From Christiangramia gaetbulicola (GTDB lineage: Bacteria; Bacteroidota; Bacteroidia; Flavobacteriales; Flavobacteriaceae), in the NCBI RefSeq assembly GCF_003054225.1, contig NZ_QBKQ01000001.1, positions 930,001 to 994,000 of the forward strand: a DNA stretch of 64,000 nt, in the 5' to 3' direction. The first letter of the stretch is position 1; the number at the start of each line of letters is the position of its first letter. Below, piece after piece: positions 9,819 through 18,086 of the stretch. Made by a program: the position numbers and the translations under genes. A model generated the notes under the pieces. The model did not search any database, was not told the origin of the DNA, and saw only the letters and a list, made by a program, of their open reading frames with translations.

Positions 9819-10028
9819 CTAAAATGGAGCTGGTGGATTCGCTGTAAGCATTTCTGGCACTGGCTTTTTCCCGTCCTTGAATGGGCTCGGGGCGTAGGTC
9901 TTTGCCGTTAATACAAATACCAGTAATGCGATAGCTGTAATTAGAAAGAATTTGAACAGGATACTAATAATGTTAATATCAGTAACCGATTGGTCAATTA
10001 ATTTGATTTGGCGCAAAAAAAGTCTCAT
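9819..10028 (-). CDS. Small membrane protein, unknown function
   Basis: 69 aa with one clear transmembrane segment (about 22-42) after a basic N-terminus, and a Pro-rich tail (SPFKDGKKPVPE, ANPPAPF). No homologous family is recognised. Support for it being real is a hairpin terminator just past its stop and its own intergenic setting; there is no Shine-Dalgarno sequence. It could be spurious. Confidence 0.45.
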   Translation of the reverse strand: MRLFLRQIKLIDQSVTDINIISILFKFFLITAIALLVFVLTAKTYAPSPFKDGKKPVPEMLTANPPAPF

Positions 10029-10344
10029 AAAGTGTGATTTATCAGTAATCAGATTACTGTAGGTTCTAAATCCAGCTTTTATAAGTAGGGTGGGCTTGGG
10101 GTATGTGCAATTTAATGAGACTTAAGATTTATATTCAGACTACATCTAAATAGTTTTTAACCAGGATATTAACAATTAACAAATTATTTAGAAAACTGAG
10201 TTTAAAAAATTCAAATCCCAGCTTTGTCTTGTTTATTGTTAATAACAAACCCCTGAAGTAAAACTCCAGGGGTCTGCCTCACCTGATAATAAACTATTAT
10301 CAGACCTCAACACTTTCTATCAAAATATCTATCCATCTTTCATT
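10029..10344. other. Intergenic region holding ppdK terminators
   Basis: Non-coding AT-rich stretch between the small membrane protein and ppdK, both leftward. It holds two hairpins at 10249-10303 just past the ppdK stop. The rest shows no recognisable element. Confidence 0.4.
10249..10303 (-). terminator. Tandem terminator hairpins after ppdK
   Basis: First hairpin met by leftward transcription: CTGATAATA / TATTATCAG (10283-10303), a perfect 9-bp stem with a 3-nt loop. Second: ACCCCTG / CAGGGGT (10249-10273), followed on the minus strand by TTTGTTATT. The GC-rich second hairpin is the likelier terminator. Confidence 0.7.
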
Positions 10345-13077
10345 TTATTCCCGGTTATTTTTAATTGCCGCCTGTGCTGAAGCTATACGTGCTATAGGCA
10401 CCCTGAAAGGTGAACAGCTAACATAGTTCATCCCCTGTTTATAACAGAATTCTATGGAGGATGGTTCACCGCCATGTTCACCACAGATCCCGATCTTAAG
10501 ATCTGGCTTGGTACTTCTTCCTTTCTCTATTCCTATCCTGATCAACTGTCCCACACCTTCCTGGTCTATAGCTTCAAATGGATCTCCTCCCAGGATTCCT
10601 TTTTCGTAATATACCGGCAGGAATTTACCAACGTCGTCACGGGAATACCCAAATACCATCTGGGTAAGATCATTGGTTCCAAAAGAAAAGAACTCAGCAT
10701 GTTTTGCAATTTCATCTGCGGTAAGTGCCGCTCGGGGAATTTCGATCATGGTACCCACGAGATACTCTACCCTGCTTTCTCTTTCAGTGAAAACAGTTTC
10801 AGCGACTTCCCTGATAATCTGCTCCTGAAGGATAAATTCCTTTACAGTACCTACCAGCGGAACCATAATTTCAGGTTTAACTATAATGCCTTTTTCCTTG
10901 AGGTTCAATGCCGCTTCAAAAATCGCTCTGGCCTGCATTTCGGTGATCTCAGGATAAGTATTTCCTAAACGGCAGCCGCGGTGGCCTAGCATTGGGTTGA
11001 ACTCTTTTAGCTCATCTACCTTGTTTTTCACCTGTTTTACAGAAATATGCATTTCCTTGGCGAGTTCCTTTTGCTGTGAAAGCTCATGAGGCACGAACTC
11101 ATGCAGCGGTGGATCGAGTAACCTGATCGTTACAGGTAATCCCTGCATGGCTTCAAAAATACCTTCAAAATCCTCCCTTTGCATAGGAAGCAATTCCCTG
11201 AGGGCTCTCCTTCTACCGTTGGTAGTTTCTGCCAGGATCATTTCTCGCATGGCTTTTATCCTTTCATGCCCAAAGAACATATGCTCGGTCCTGGTCAAAC
11301 CAATACCGTTTGCTCCAAAATTTTTAGCAGCAAGAGCATCTTTGGGAGTATCTGCATTGGTTCTTACCTTCATACTCGCAAACTGATCTGAAATTTCCAA
11401 AAGCTCAGCCAGGTCTCCACTTAGTTCTGGTTCAACGGTAGCAACCTTTCCTTCCAGGATATTACCGGTACTACCATTTAATGAGATCCAGTCGCCTTCA
11501 TGATAAACCTTATCACCCGCTTTCATAGAGCGACTCTTATAATCTATGCTTAGCGAACCTGCGCCAGAAACACAACATTTACCCATACCTCTAGCTACCA
11601 CAGCAGCATGGGAGGTCATTCCGCCACGAGCAGTAAGGATTCCTTTTGCAATGTTCATCCCTTCAAGATCTTCTGGAGAAGTCTCCGTACGCACGAGTAT
11701 AGAATTCTTGAACTTATAGGCCTCATCTGCAAAGAAAACGATCTGGCCGGTGGCTGCTCCTGGTGATGCCGGAAGTCCCTGGGCGATCACATGTGCCTTT
11801 TCCAGCGCATTCTTATCAAAAACAGGGTGCAATAACTCATCCAGTTTCATAGGCTCGATACGAAGTATGGCTTCTTTCTCATTGATCTTTCCTTCCTTAA
11901 GAAGGTCTACCGCGATCTTGATCATCGCTGTACCTGTACGTTTCCCATCCCTGGTTTGCAGTATCCATAATCTACCTTCCTGTATGGTAAATTCCATATC
12001 CTGCATATCCCGGTAATGATCCTCTATTTTTTGTTGATATTCATCCAGTTCTTTATAAAGTGAAGGCAACAGTTCTTCTAATGAAGGATATTTTTCGATT
12101 CTTTCCTTTTCATCTACCCGCGCTAGTTTAGCCCAGCGCTGCGACCCCAGTTTGGTGATCTGCTGGGGTGTCCTTACTCCCGCAACCACATCTTCCCCCT
12201 GGGCATTCATAAGATATTCGCCGTTGAACACGTTTTCCCCACTGCCGGCATCCCTGGTAAAACAAACCCCGGTAGCCGAATTATCACCCATATTTCCAAA
12301 TACCATGGCCTGCACATTCACTGCGGTTCCCCAGTCTGAAGGGTATCCATGCATATTCCTGTAATACACCGCTCTTTTACCATTCCAGCTGTTAAATACC
12401 GCCATCGTCGCGTTCCATAGTTGTTCCCATGGATCGTCAGGGATACTTTCACCAGTAGTTTTCTTTACCAAAGCCTTGAAATCACGAACCAGTGCCTTGA
12501 GATCTTCTACAATAAATTCGGTGTCGAGTTCTATATTTCGTTTCTCCTTAAGTTCCTCGATGATCTGCTCGAAACCATCATTATCTTCCTTATTATCGGG
12601 CTTCATGCCTAAAACCACACTTCCATACATCTGTATAAACCGGCGGTAAGAGTCCCATACAAAGCGTTCGTTCCCCGATCTTTTGATCAAACCTTCCACG
12701 GTCTCATCATTAAGCCCCAGGTTAAGAACGGTATCCATCATTCCGGGCATGGATTTCCTGGCACCAGATCTAACTGAAAGCAATAATGGATTGTCCTTAT
12801 CGCCATAAGTAGAGCCCATGATCTTTTCTATATGCCTCACTCCATCTTCAACTTCAGGTCTAAGAATTTCAATCAACTCTTCCCTGCCTTTTTGATGATA
12901 TTCTGTACATACTTCAGTGGTGATCGTAAAACCCGGGGGAACCGGAATACCGATCCTGCTCATTTCAGCCAGGTTGGCTCCTTTTCCACCTAAAAGGTTC
13001 TTCATGTCCCTGGTTCCGTCGGCAGTTTTATTCCCGAATCTGAATATCCTTGCCTTTGTATTTATTGCTGTTTCCAT
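10345..13077 (-). CDS. ppdK: Pyruvate, phosphate dikinase
   Basis: 910 aa, the usual length. It interconverts pyruvate + ATP + Pi and PEP + AMP + PPi in the cytosol. The N-terminal ATP-grasp domain begins with LLGGKGANLAEM (28-39). The swivelling domain carries the phosphorylated histidine His490 in GGMTSHAAVVARG. The C-terminal PEP/pyruvate barrel has GTNDLTQ and the CGEHGG loop with its catalytic Cys. All domains are intact. The gene stands alone with its own terminator. Confidence 0.98.
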   Translation of the reverse strand: METAINTKARIFRFGNKTADGTRDMKNLLGGKGANLAEMSRIGIPVPPGFTITTEVCTEYHQKGREELIEILRPEVEDGVRHIEKIMGSTYGDKDNPLLLSVRSGARKSMPGMMDTVLNLGLNDETVEGLIKRSGNERFVWDSYRRFIQMYGSVVLGMKPDNKEDNDGFEQIIEELKEKRNIELDTEFIVEDLKALVRDFKALVKKTTGESIPDDPWEQLWNATMAVFNSWNGKRAVYYRNMHGYPSDWGTAVNVQAMVFGNMGDNSATGVCFTRDAGSGENVFNGEYLMNAQGEDVVAGVRTPQQITKLGSQRWAKLARVDEKERIEKYPSLEELLPSLYKELDEYQQKIEDHYRDMQDMEFTIQEGRLWILQTRDGKRTGTAMIKIAVDLLKEGKINEKEAILRIEPMKLDELLHPVFDKNALEKAHVIAQGLPASPGAATGQIVFFADEAYKFKNSILVRTETSPEDLEGMNIAKGILTARGGMTSHAAVVARGMGKCCVSGAGSLSIDYKSRSMKAGDKVYHEGDWISLNGSTGNILEGKVATVEPELSGDLAELLEISDQFASMKVRTNADTPKDALAAKNFGANGIGLTRTEHMFFGHERIKAMREMILAETTNGRRRALRELLPMQREDFEGIFEAMQGLPVTIRLLDPPLHEFVPHELSQQKELAKEMHISVKQVKNKVDELKEFNPMLGHRGCRLGNTYPEITEMQARAIFEAALNLKEKGIIVKPEIMVPLVGTVKEFILQEQIIREVAETVFTERESRVEYLVGTMIEIPRAALTADEIAKHAEFFSFGTNDLTQMVFGYSRDDVGKFLPVYYEKGILGGDPFEAIDQEGVGQLIRIGIEKGRSTKPDLKIGICGEHGGEPSSIEFCYKQGMNYVSCSPFRVPIARIASAQAAIKNNRE

Positions 13078-13395
13078 AATGCTGATTATTTTGAATGAAA
13101 AGAGATATTAACGGACTGAAATTAGAGAAGAATAGCCTGATTTAGTATGACATTGATCATCTAAGGGATTATTTTACAGGGAATTGAAAACCGATAAGAT
13201 CGATTAGAAATCAGTTTCAAAAATTGAAAAAAAAGCCTCCAGGTGAAACCATTTAATATTGTTTTACGGCATGAGTTTCAATTCTTTAATTTTTCTTTAG
13301 GAAGCTTGAAATTTTAAAATTTTACATTTGATAGACCGAAATCTGAATAAATGAATTGCTACATTTAAACCTAATGCACCAATTAACCTGCTTTT
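13078..13395. other. Divergent intergenic region between ppdK and the PAP2 genes
   Basis: Upstream region of both ppdK (leftward) and the PAP2 pair (rightward). It contains TACATTTG at 13323-13330, a perfect match to the Bacteroidota -7 element TAnnTTTG on the plus strand. The nearest TTG (13306-13308) is only 14 bases upstream, short of the usual 17-23, so the promoter call is tentative. No matching element was found for ppdK. Confidence 0.35.
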
Positions 13396-13971
13396 ATGCC
13401 TGAATTCAACTCCCGCCGCTGGGCAGTAATATTAGTATTCTGGCTTATCTCCTGCCAGTTCATAATCGCCCAGGATACCAGTGAAACCCCACCCGAAGTT
13501 GGCACTACCCAGAAGGTAGGGGATGTGATCTTATTCGCCCTTCCGGCAGCCACTCTTGGAACCACTTTCATTATCGGCGATAAAAAGGGAACCTGGCAGT
13601 TCACCAAAGGTTTGCTCCTAACCGAGGCAGTTACCTTTGGATTAAAATTTGGCATCAATAAACGCAGGCCAGATATGAGCAACGACAATTCGTTTCCATC
13701 TGGGCACACCTCAACAGTATTTCACAGCGCGGGCTTTATCCACAGGCATTACGGCTTTAAATACAGTATTCCTGCTTATGCCCTGGCCGGATTTACCGCC
13801 GCGAGCAGGATAGATTCTAAAAAACATGATATTCTGGACGTACTCGCCGGAGCCGCAATTGGTCTCGGCAGCAATTTGCTGTTCACTACAGAATATCAGC
13901 AGGAGCATATGGAATTAACGTTTAGCAGTGGAGATGGACAGTATTTACTGGGTTATACCTACAAATTCTAG
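13396..13971 (+). CDS. PAP2-family phosphatase with barrel-like C-terminus
   Basis: 191 aa. The phosphatidic-acid phosphatase type 2 signature is complete: KFGINKRRP, then FPSGHTS, then SRIDSKKHDILDVLAG. The N-terminus is a signal-like hydrophobic segment ending FIIAQ. The C-terminus ends in a beta-strand with terminal Phe (YLLGYTYKF), as in outer-membrane proteins, which is unusual for PAP2 enzymes and suggests a periplasmic or outer-membrane location (inference). Likely substrates are lipid phosphates such as undecaprenyl-PP, PgpB-type lipids or lipid A phosphate. The next PAP2 gene starts right after its stop. Confidence 0.88.
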   Translation: MPEFNSRRWAVILVFWLISCQFIIAQDTSETPPEVGTTQKVGDVILFALPAATLGTTFIIGDKKGTWQFTKGLLLTEAVTFGLKFGINKRRPDMSNDNSFPSGHTSTVFHSAGFIHRHYGFKYSIPAYALAGFTAASRIDSKKHDILDVLAGAAIGLGSNLLFTTEYQQEHMELTFSSGDGQYLLGYTYKF

Positions 13972-14703
13972 ATGATGCGGAAAACCTTAATTGAATTCAT
14001 ATCCAGGATCAGGGACTTTCTACTGAAAAAATTTAAGGCTTACGACGATAAGCTGCCATATATCATCATTGCTATTATAGCCCTGATCATAGTGGTTAGC
14101 AGTATCAACTTGTTTATTGAACTTACCGACACTTTAAAAACGGATATGCTGGCCAGTATGGACGATAAGATCACAGAGTACGTGATCTCTTTTCGAACCC
14201 CGGCCCTGACCGACTTCTTTGTCTTTATGACCAAGGTTGGTGATTTTTATGGCTATCTGATCGTACTTACCATCTATTTTTTGATCTCCAGACTCGTCTT
14301 TAAAAGATGGAAATATGTGTTGCAATCTACCCTGGTATTGATACTGGCTTCGGCTTCCAACATGATGCTGAAGCGTTTTATAAACCGGGCCAGGCCTGGC
14401 ATTGAGCATATGGTTTCGGTGGAAACCTTAAGCTATCCCAGTGGTCATGCTATGAGCGCCATGGCCTTTTACGGTTTTCTAATTTACCTCTGCACCAGGT
14501 TCAGGATCAACAAATTTCTGAAAACAGGTCTTATAGCCATGCTTGCTTTTATCATCTTAAGCATCGGGATTAGCAGGATCTACCTTGGGGTGCATTTCCC
14601 TTCAGATATTGCGGGAGGTTATATTGCCGGCTTGATCTGGGTCTTCTTTTGTATCCTTATTTTTAACCTCATAGAAATCTTTAGAAGCGACCCGAAAACC
14701 TGA
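13972..14703 (+). CDS. PAP2-family membrane phosphatase
   Basis: 243 aa with about six transmembrane helices. The PAP2 motifs are intact: KRFINRARP, YPSGHAMS and SRIYLGVHFPSDIAGG. This is the usual inner-membrane form that dephosphorylates lipid phosphates on the periplasmic side. Its ATG follows the stop of the first PAP2 gene with no spacer, so the two are surely cotranscribed and may act on the same lipid in different membranes (inference). Confidence 0.93.
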   Translation: MMRKTLIEFISRIRDFLLKKFKAYDDKLPYIIIAIIALIIVVSSINLFIELTDTLKTDMLASMDDKITEYVISFRTPALTDFFVFMTKVGDFYGYLIVLTIYFLISRLVFKRWKYVLQSTLVLILASASNMMLKRFINRARPGIEHMVSVETLSYPSGHAMSAMAFYGFLIYLCTRFRINKFLKTGLIAMLAFIILSIGISRIYLGVHFPSDIAGGYIAGLIWVFFCILIFNLIEIFRSDPKT

Positions 14704-14720
14704 TTCAGCTAAAAACAGAA

Positions 14721-14750
14721 AAACCTGTAGATCTAAAAATCCACAGGTTT
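14721..14750 (-). terminator. Terminator of tRNA-Arg
   Basis: AAACCTGTAGAT pairs with ATCCACAGGTTT with one mismatch. On the minus strand it is followed by TTTCTGTTTTT, 6 bases past the mature tRNA 3' end. It may also fold in transcripts from the PAP2 operon. Confidence 0.65.
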
Positions 14751-14755
14751 AAAAG

Positions 14756-14827
14756 TAGCCTCACCAGGAATCGAACCTGGATCTAAAGTTTAGGAAACTT
14801 CTATTCTATCCATTGAACTATGAGGCC
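14756..14827 (-). tRNA. tRNA-Arg (anticodon CCT)
   Basis: Complete cloverleaf on the minus strand: acceptor GGCCTCA paired to TGAGGCT (one G-T), D-arm GTTC...GAAT, anticodon stem GAAGT/ACTTT around loop TTCCTAA with anticodon CCT (reads AGG), T-arm CCAGG-TTCGATT-CCTGG, discriminator A. The 3' CCA is not encoded. Two truncated copies of its 5' half lie directly upstream. Confidence 0.95.
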
Positions 14828-14853
14828 AATTATTATAATATATTTTAAAAATT

Positions 14854-14909
14854 CTAAAGTTTAGGACCCCGATGCTTCGGGGCTATTCTATCCATTGAAC
14901 TATGAGGCC
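14854..14909 (-). pseudogene. Truncated tRNA-Arg copy 1 carrying a GC hairpin
   Basis: Reading leftward, 14909-14883 is identical to the first 27 nt of tRNA-Arg. The next five bases (AAGTT in the tRNA) are replaced by a 16-nt perfect palindrome CCCCGAAGCATCGGGG (14867-14882). TCCTAAACTTTAG of the tRNA anticodon region then resumes. The T-arm and 3' acceptor strand are absent, so no functional tRNA can form. The 26-base AT spacer (14828-14853) is similar to the one after copy 2. Confidence 0.85.
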
Positions 14910-14935
14910 GGTTGCTATAATATATTTTTAAAACT

Positions 14936-14991
14936 CTAAAGTTCAGGATCCCGATGCTTCGGGACTATTCTATCCATTGAACTATGAAGCC
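14936..14991 (-). pseudogene. Truncated tRNA-Arg copy 2 carrying a GC hairpin
   Basis: Same architecture as copy 1, at an 82-base period. It differs by GGCTTC for GGCCTC at the 5' end and by one base in the anticodon part. The palindrome reads TCCCGAAGCATCGGGA (14949-14964): the outermost C-G pair of copy 1 has become T-A, so pairing is kept. The spacer 14910-14935 resembles 14828-14853. Confidence 0.85.
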
Positions 14992-15106
14992 AACTGCGAA
15001 CAAAAATAAGCGCTTTCTATTAGATATTAAAAAGCAAGATATAAAACTTCTATTTTTAATTTCCAGGAACAAAATCTAAATTGAGATCGGTTTAAAGTCG
15101 GCTATT

Positions 15107-15406
15107 ATGAAAATTAAATCTATACTCCTTACTGGCATTTTATTGGTGATTTCCATCGCTTGCGGAACAACAAAATCTAATAATGAGGATACCTATTCGG
15201 GCATTATCGAACCAGCCGGTATTACCACTTACCAGTATGGCACCCATATTCTTAAGACTGAAAATACTTTCTATGCCCTGAAGAGTGAAAATATAGACCT
15301 GGATGAGCATTCAGGAAAAAAAATAAACTTACATGCCGAAGAGATAGAAGGCTATCCAGTAGATGGCGGCCCTGTATATCTCCAGGTTACTAAGATTAGG
15401 GAATGA
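15107..15406 (+). CDS. Small lipoprotein, unknown function
   Basis: 99 aa with a lipoprotein signal peptide (ISIAC-GTTK, Cys19). The mature part is a short beta-rich domain with DGGPVYLQVTKI at the end, possibly OB-like. No family is recognised. It precedes the DUF1028 gene by about 50 bases. Confidence 0.7.
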   Translation: MKIKSILLTGILLVISIACGTTKSNNEDTYSGIIEPAGITTYQYGTHILKTENTFYALKSENIDLDEHSGKKINLHAEEIEGYPVDGGPVYLQVTKIRE

Positions 15407-15460
15407 GCCGGGATGTTAGCTATAATGCATATCTTTAGACTTTAACTTATGCCTGAAATT

Positions 15461-16444
15461 ATGAACAGACTATTACTTTTAATATTCATCCTAAGCCTTA
15501 CCAACCTTCAAGCTCAGAACATTGGAGTAGAAAAAGACGCTTTTGCACATACCTATTCTATCGTAGCCAGAGACACTATTACCGGTGAAATGGCCGTAGG
15601 AGTACAAAGCCACTGGTTTTCGGTAGGTTCCATTGTTTCTTGGGGGAAATCCGGGGTTGGAGTGGTAGCTACCCAGTCTTTTGTGAATCCCGCTTACGGT
15701 CCTGAAGGTCTGGAGTTGATGGCTAACGGAGTTTCTGCCGAGCAGGCTTTAACCCAGCTGGTGGAAGAGGATGAAGGCCGAGACTTCCGCCAGGTAGCCT
15801 TCCTTGATGCCAGTGGAAATGTTTCAGGATTCACCGGGAAAAATTGTGTGGAAGCCGCTGAAGATCTACAGGGAAAAAATTTCTCGGTACAGGCGAACAT
15901 GATGGTCAACGATAAAGTTGTTCCAGCCATGGCTGAGGCCTTTGTAAGATATTCAGATTATCCCCTCGCAGAAAGAGTTGTTGAAGCTTTAAAAGCGGCC
16001 CAGGAAGCAGGTGGAGATATCCGCGGAAAACAATCTGCAGCTCTTATCGTGGTTGGACCTGAAAAGACCGAAAATAGCTGGGAAGATAAAAAGATAGACC
16101 TTAGGGTAGACGATCACGAAAACCCGATAAAAGAATTATCCAGGTTATTAAAGGTTGCCCGCGCTTATGAGCATATGAATCGCGGAGATCTTGCCGTTGA
16201 AGCCGGCAATATGGAAAATGCCTTAAAAGAATATGGCGCTGCCGAGAAGATGTTCCCAGACAATCTGGAAATGAAATTCTGGAAAGCCGTGGCCCTGGCC
16301 AACTCTGGCAGAATAGAGGAAGCGAAACCTATATTCAATACTGTTTTTAAAGCAGATAAGAACTGGAAGGAAATGATCACCAGGTTACCTCCTTCAGGAA
16401 TTCTAACCATTTCTGAAGAAGAACTTAAAGAAATAACAGAATAA
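15461..16444 (+). CDS. DUF1028-family secreted protein with C-terminal TPR-like region
   Basis: 327 aa from the ATG at 15461, which gives a clean signal peptide (TNLQAQ-N); an ATG at 15449 would add four residues. The region up to about 215 matches the DUF1028 family (HTYSIVARD, GVQSHWFSVGS, GVVATQSFVNPAYG), which has an Ntn-hydrolase-like fold with unknown substrate. Residues after 230 form a TPR-like hairpin pair (AYEHMNRGDLAVEAGN, ALKEYGAAEKMFPDN). This fusion suggests export and protein-protein contact. Confidence 0.87.
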   Translation: MNRLLLLIFILSLTNLQAQNIGVEKDAFAHTYSIVARDTITGEMAVGVQSHWFSVGSIVSWGKSGVGVVATQSFVNPAYGPEGLELMANGVSAEQALTQLVEEDEGRDFRQVAFLDASGNVSGFTGKNCVEAAEDLQGKNFSVQANMMVNDKVVPAMAEAFVRYSDYPLAERVVEALKAAQEAGGDIRGKQSAALIVVGPEKTENSWEDKKIDLRVDDHENPIKELSRLLKVARAYEHMNRGDLAVEAGNMENALKEYGAAEKMFPDNLEMKFWKAVALANSGRIEEAKPIFNTVFKADKNWKEMITRLPPSGILTISEEELKEITE

Positions 16445-16477
16445 ATTAAATATATTTATAAGTCTAAATAATTAGTT

Positions 16478-16840
16478 ATGAAAAGCATACAGAAACTATC
16501 CTTAATATTTGCCTGCCTTCTTTCGGTTCTTATTTTCTCCTGTAAGGATGAAGAAAAAACAGCCGATAAAGAAGAAGCAGTTACCGAAACACCTTCTGCT
16601 GAAGAAATGAAGGAAAAGATGACCAAAACGGCTGAATTAAAATACAATCCTGCCCATGGAGAGGAAGGACATCGCTGCGAACTTCCGGTGGGAGCGCCAC
16701 TTGAAAGTGCAAACGCTTCTTCTACTCCGCAGTTAAAGACATCACCGGTGAGAATGCAAAGTGCAACTCCAAGGATCAATCCTCCACACGGGGAGCCTGG
16801 ACATGACTGTAGCGTAGCCGTGGGTGCAGAGCTCAAATAA
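16478..16840 (+). CDS. Lipoprotein with two HGExGHxC repeats
   Basis: 120 aa. The signal peptide ends LIFSC-KDE (Cys22), so it is a lipoprotein. After an acidic spacer come two near-identical units: NPAHGEEGHRCELPVGAPL (57-75) and NPPHGEPGHDCSVAVGAEL (101-119). Each keeps two His and one Cys, consistent with metal or heme-type ligand sites (inference). I have seen similar motifs in hypothetical flavobacterial lipoproteins but know no function. Confidence 0.8.
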   Translation: MKSIQKLSLIFACLLSVLIFSCKDEEKTADKEEAVTETPSAEEMKEKMTKTAELKYNPAHGEEGHRCELPVGAPLESANASSTPQLKTSPVRMQSATPRINPPHGEPGHDCSVAVGAELK

Positions 16841-16906
16841 AAAGAACATAAATCCTACCTCGAAATCAAATAGAAATTATTTTGCTTTTGTTGCGACCTA
16901 AAATGT

Positions 16907-18061
16907 ATGAAAGCTACCAATACTAATTTCTATTCAGATCTTGAAGTTCATGATACCTCCATTAGTACCCTCATCGGGAATAAGGAGCATTTTTCAAGAA
17001 TTCCCGGGGACTGGCATGTGCTGGTAGCCGATATTCGAAATTCTACCCAGGCAGTACAGAGCGGAAATCATAACCAGGTGAACCTGGTCGCGACCGGTTG
17101 CGTTATTGCCGTTTTAAACCTTGCCGAAGCTCACAAGATCGCGGTACCCTTCTTTTTTGGTGGCGATGGAGCTACTTTCCTAATTCCCGGAGAGATCAGG
17201 GAAAAAGCACTCTCGGTCCTGGAAAAACATAATAAGAATACCGAAAAGAACTTTGGTTTTACCCTCGCTATTGGCAGTTTTAGTGTTGCCGACATCTATA
17301 GCGAAAATATCGACCTCAGGATCGCCAGGGTCAAGGCCAACCAGGTTTTGAATATCCCCGTGGTGCTGGGAAACGGATTGCAATATGCCGAAGACAGGAT
17401 CAAAAATGAACAATTCCCCCTGGAAACCTATTCAGAAGACGCTCCTCTAAACCTTACCGGAATGGAATGCAAATGGGATAAGATAAAACCTCCCAATGCA
17501 GACCAGGAGGTGGTGAGTTTGATCATTTCGGGTTGCGAGGAATCAGATTTTTCAAGAATATATTCCAAGATCATGGCCAGTATCGATGATATTTATGGCT
17601 CGGTTGGCAGCAGGAAACCTATTTCGGTAAAAAGACTGAAAATAAAGGCTGGGCTACAACGCATCAAGGATGAAATGAAAACCAAACTGGGAAGATGGAG
17701 CCTGCCTGCATTTCTAAAGAGCTTCATGATCGCCAATTTTGGGGAATTATACCTGCGGAATACCGATGCCGGTATAAGCTATCTTCAGAAACTGGTCGAG
17801 CTTTCAGACAATCTCACCCTGGACGGCCGCATAAATACCGTAATTACCGGTAACCGCTCACAGCGTAAAAAGCTGATGGCCTACCTGGATAAGCTTGAAA
17901 AGTTGAAACTAATTAAATATGGGGTACACGTGAGCGAAGAAAGCATCATGTCCTGTTACGTGAAAGACATTAGCACAGACCAGCATATTCATTTTATTGA
18001 TGGGGGAAATGGTGGATATACAAAAGCGGCCAACCAGCTGAAATTAAAATTTCAGGATTGA
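16907..18061 (+). CDS. DUF3095 protein, class III cyclase-like
   Basis: 384 aa, cytosolic, no signal peptide. The N-terminal half matches the DUF3095 family and resembles a class III nucleotide cyclase: VADIRNST (about 40-47) occupies the place of the metal-binding Asp-Ile segment and FFFGGDGATFLIP (about 83-95) that of the GD loop. A helical and winged-helix-like C-terminal region (about 300-384) follows. Whether it makes a cyclic nucleotide is untested inference. It is convergent with the M28 peptidase gene. Confidence 0.82.
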   Translation: MKATNTNFYSDLEVHDTSISTLIGNKEHFSRIPGDWHVLVADIRNSTQAVQSGNHNQVNLVATGCVIAVLNLAEAHKIAVPFFFGGDGATFLIPGEIREKALSVLEKHNKNTEKNFGFTLAIGSFSVADIYSENIDLRIARVKANQVLNIPVVLGNGLQYAEDRIKNEQFPLETYSEDAPLNLTGMECKWDKIKPPNADQEVVSLIISGCEESDFSRIYSKIMASIDDIYGSVGSRKPISVKRLKIKAGLQRIKDEMKTKLGRWSLPAFLKSFMIANFGELYLRNTDAGISYLQKLVELSDNLTLDGRINTVITGNRSQRKKLMAYLDKLEKLKLIKYGVHVSEESIMSCYVKDISTDQHIHFIDGGNGGYTKAANQLKLKFQD

Positions 18062-18086
18062 CCGCTCTTATAGTGTCTAAAATTAT

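Noticed and set aside
14854-14991. Two further functional tRNA-Arg genes
   Set aside because: They lack the T-arm and the 3' acceptor strand, and their anticodon stem is disrupted by the palindrome.
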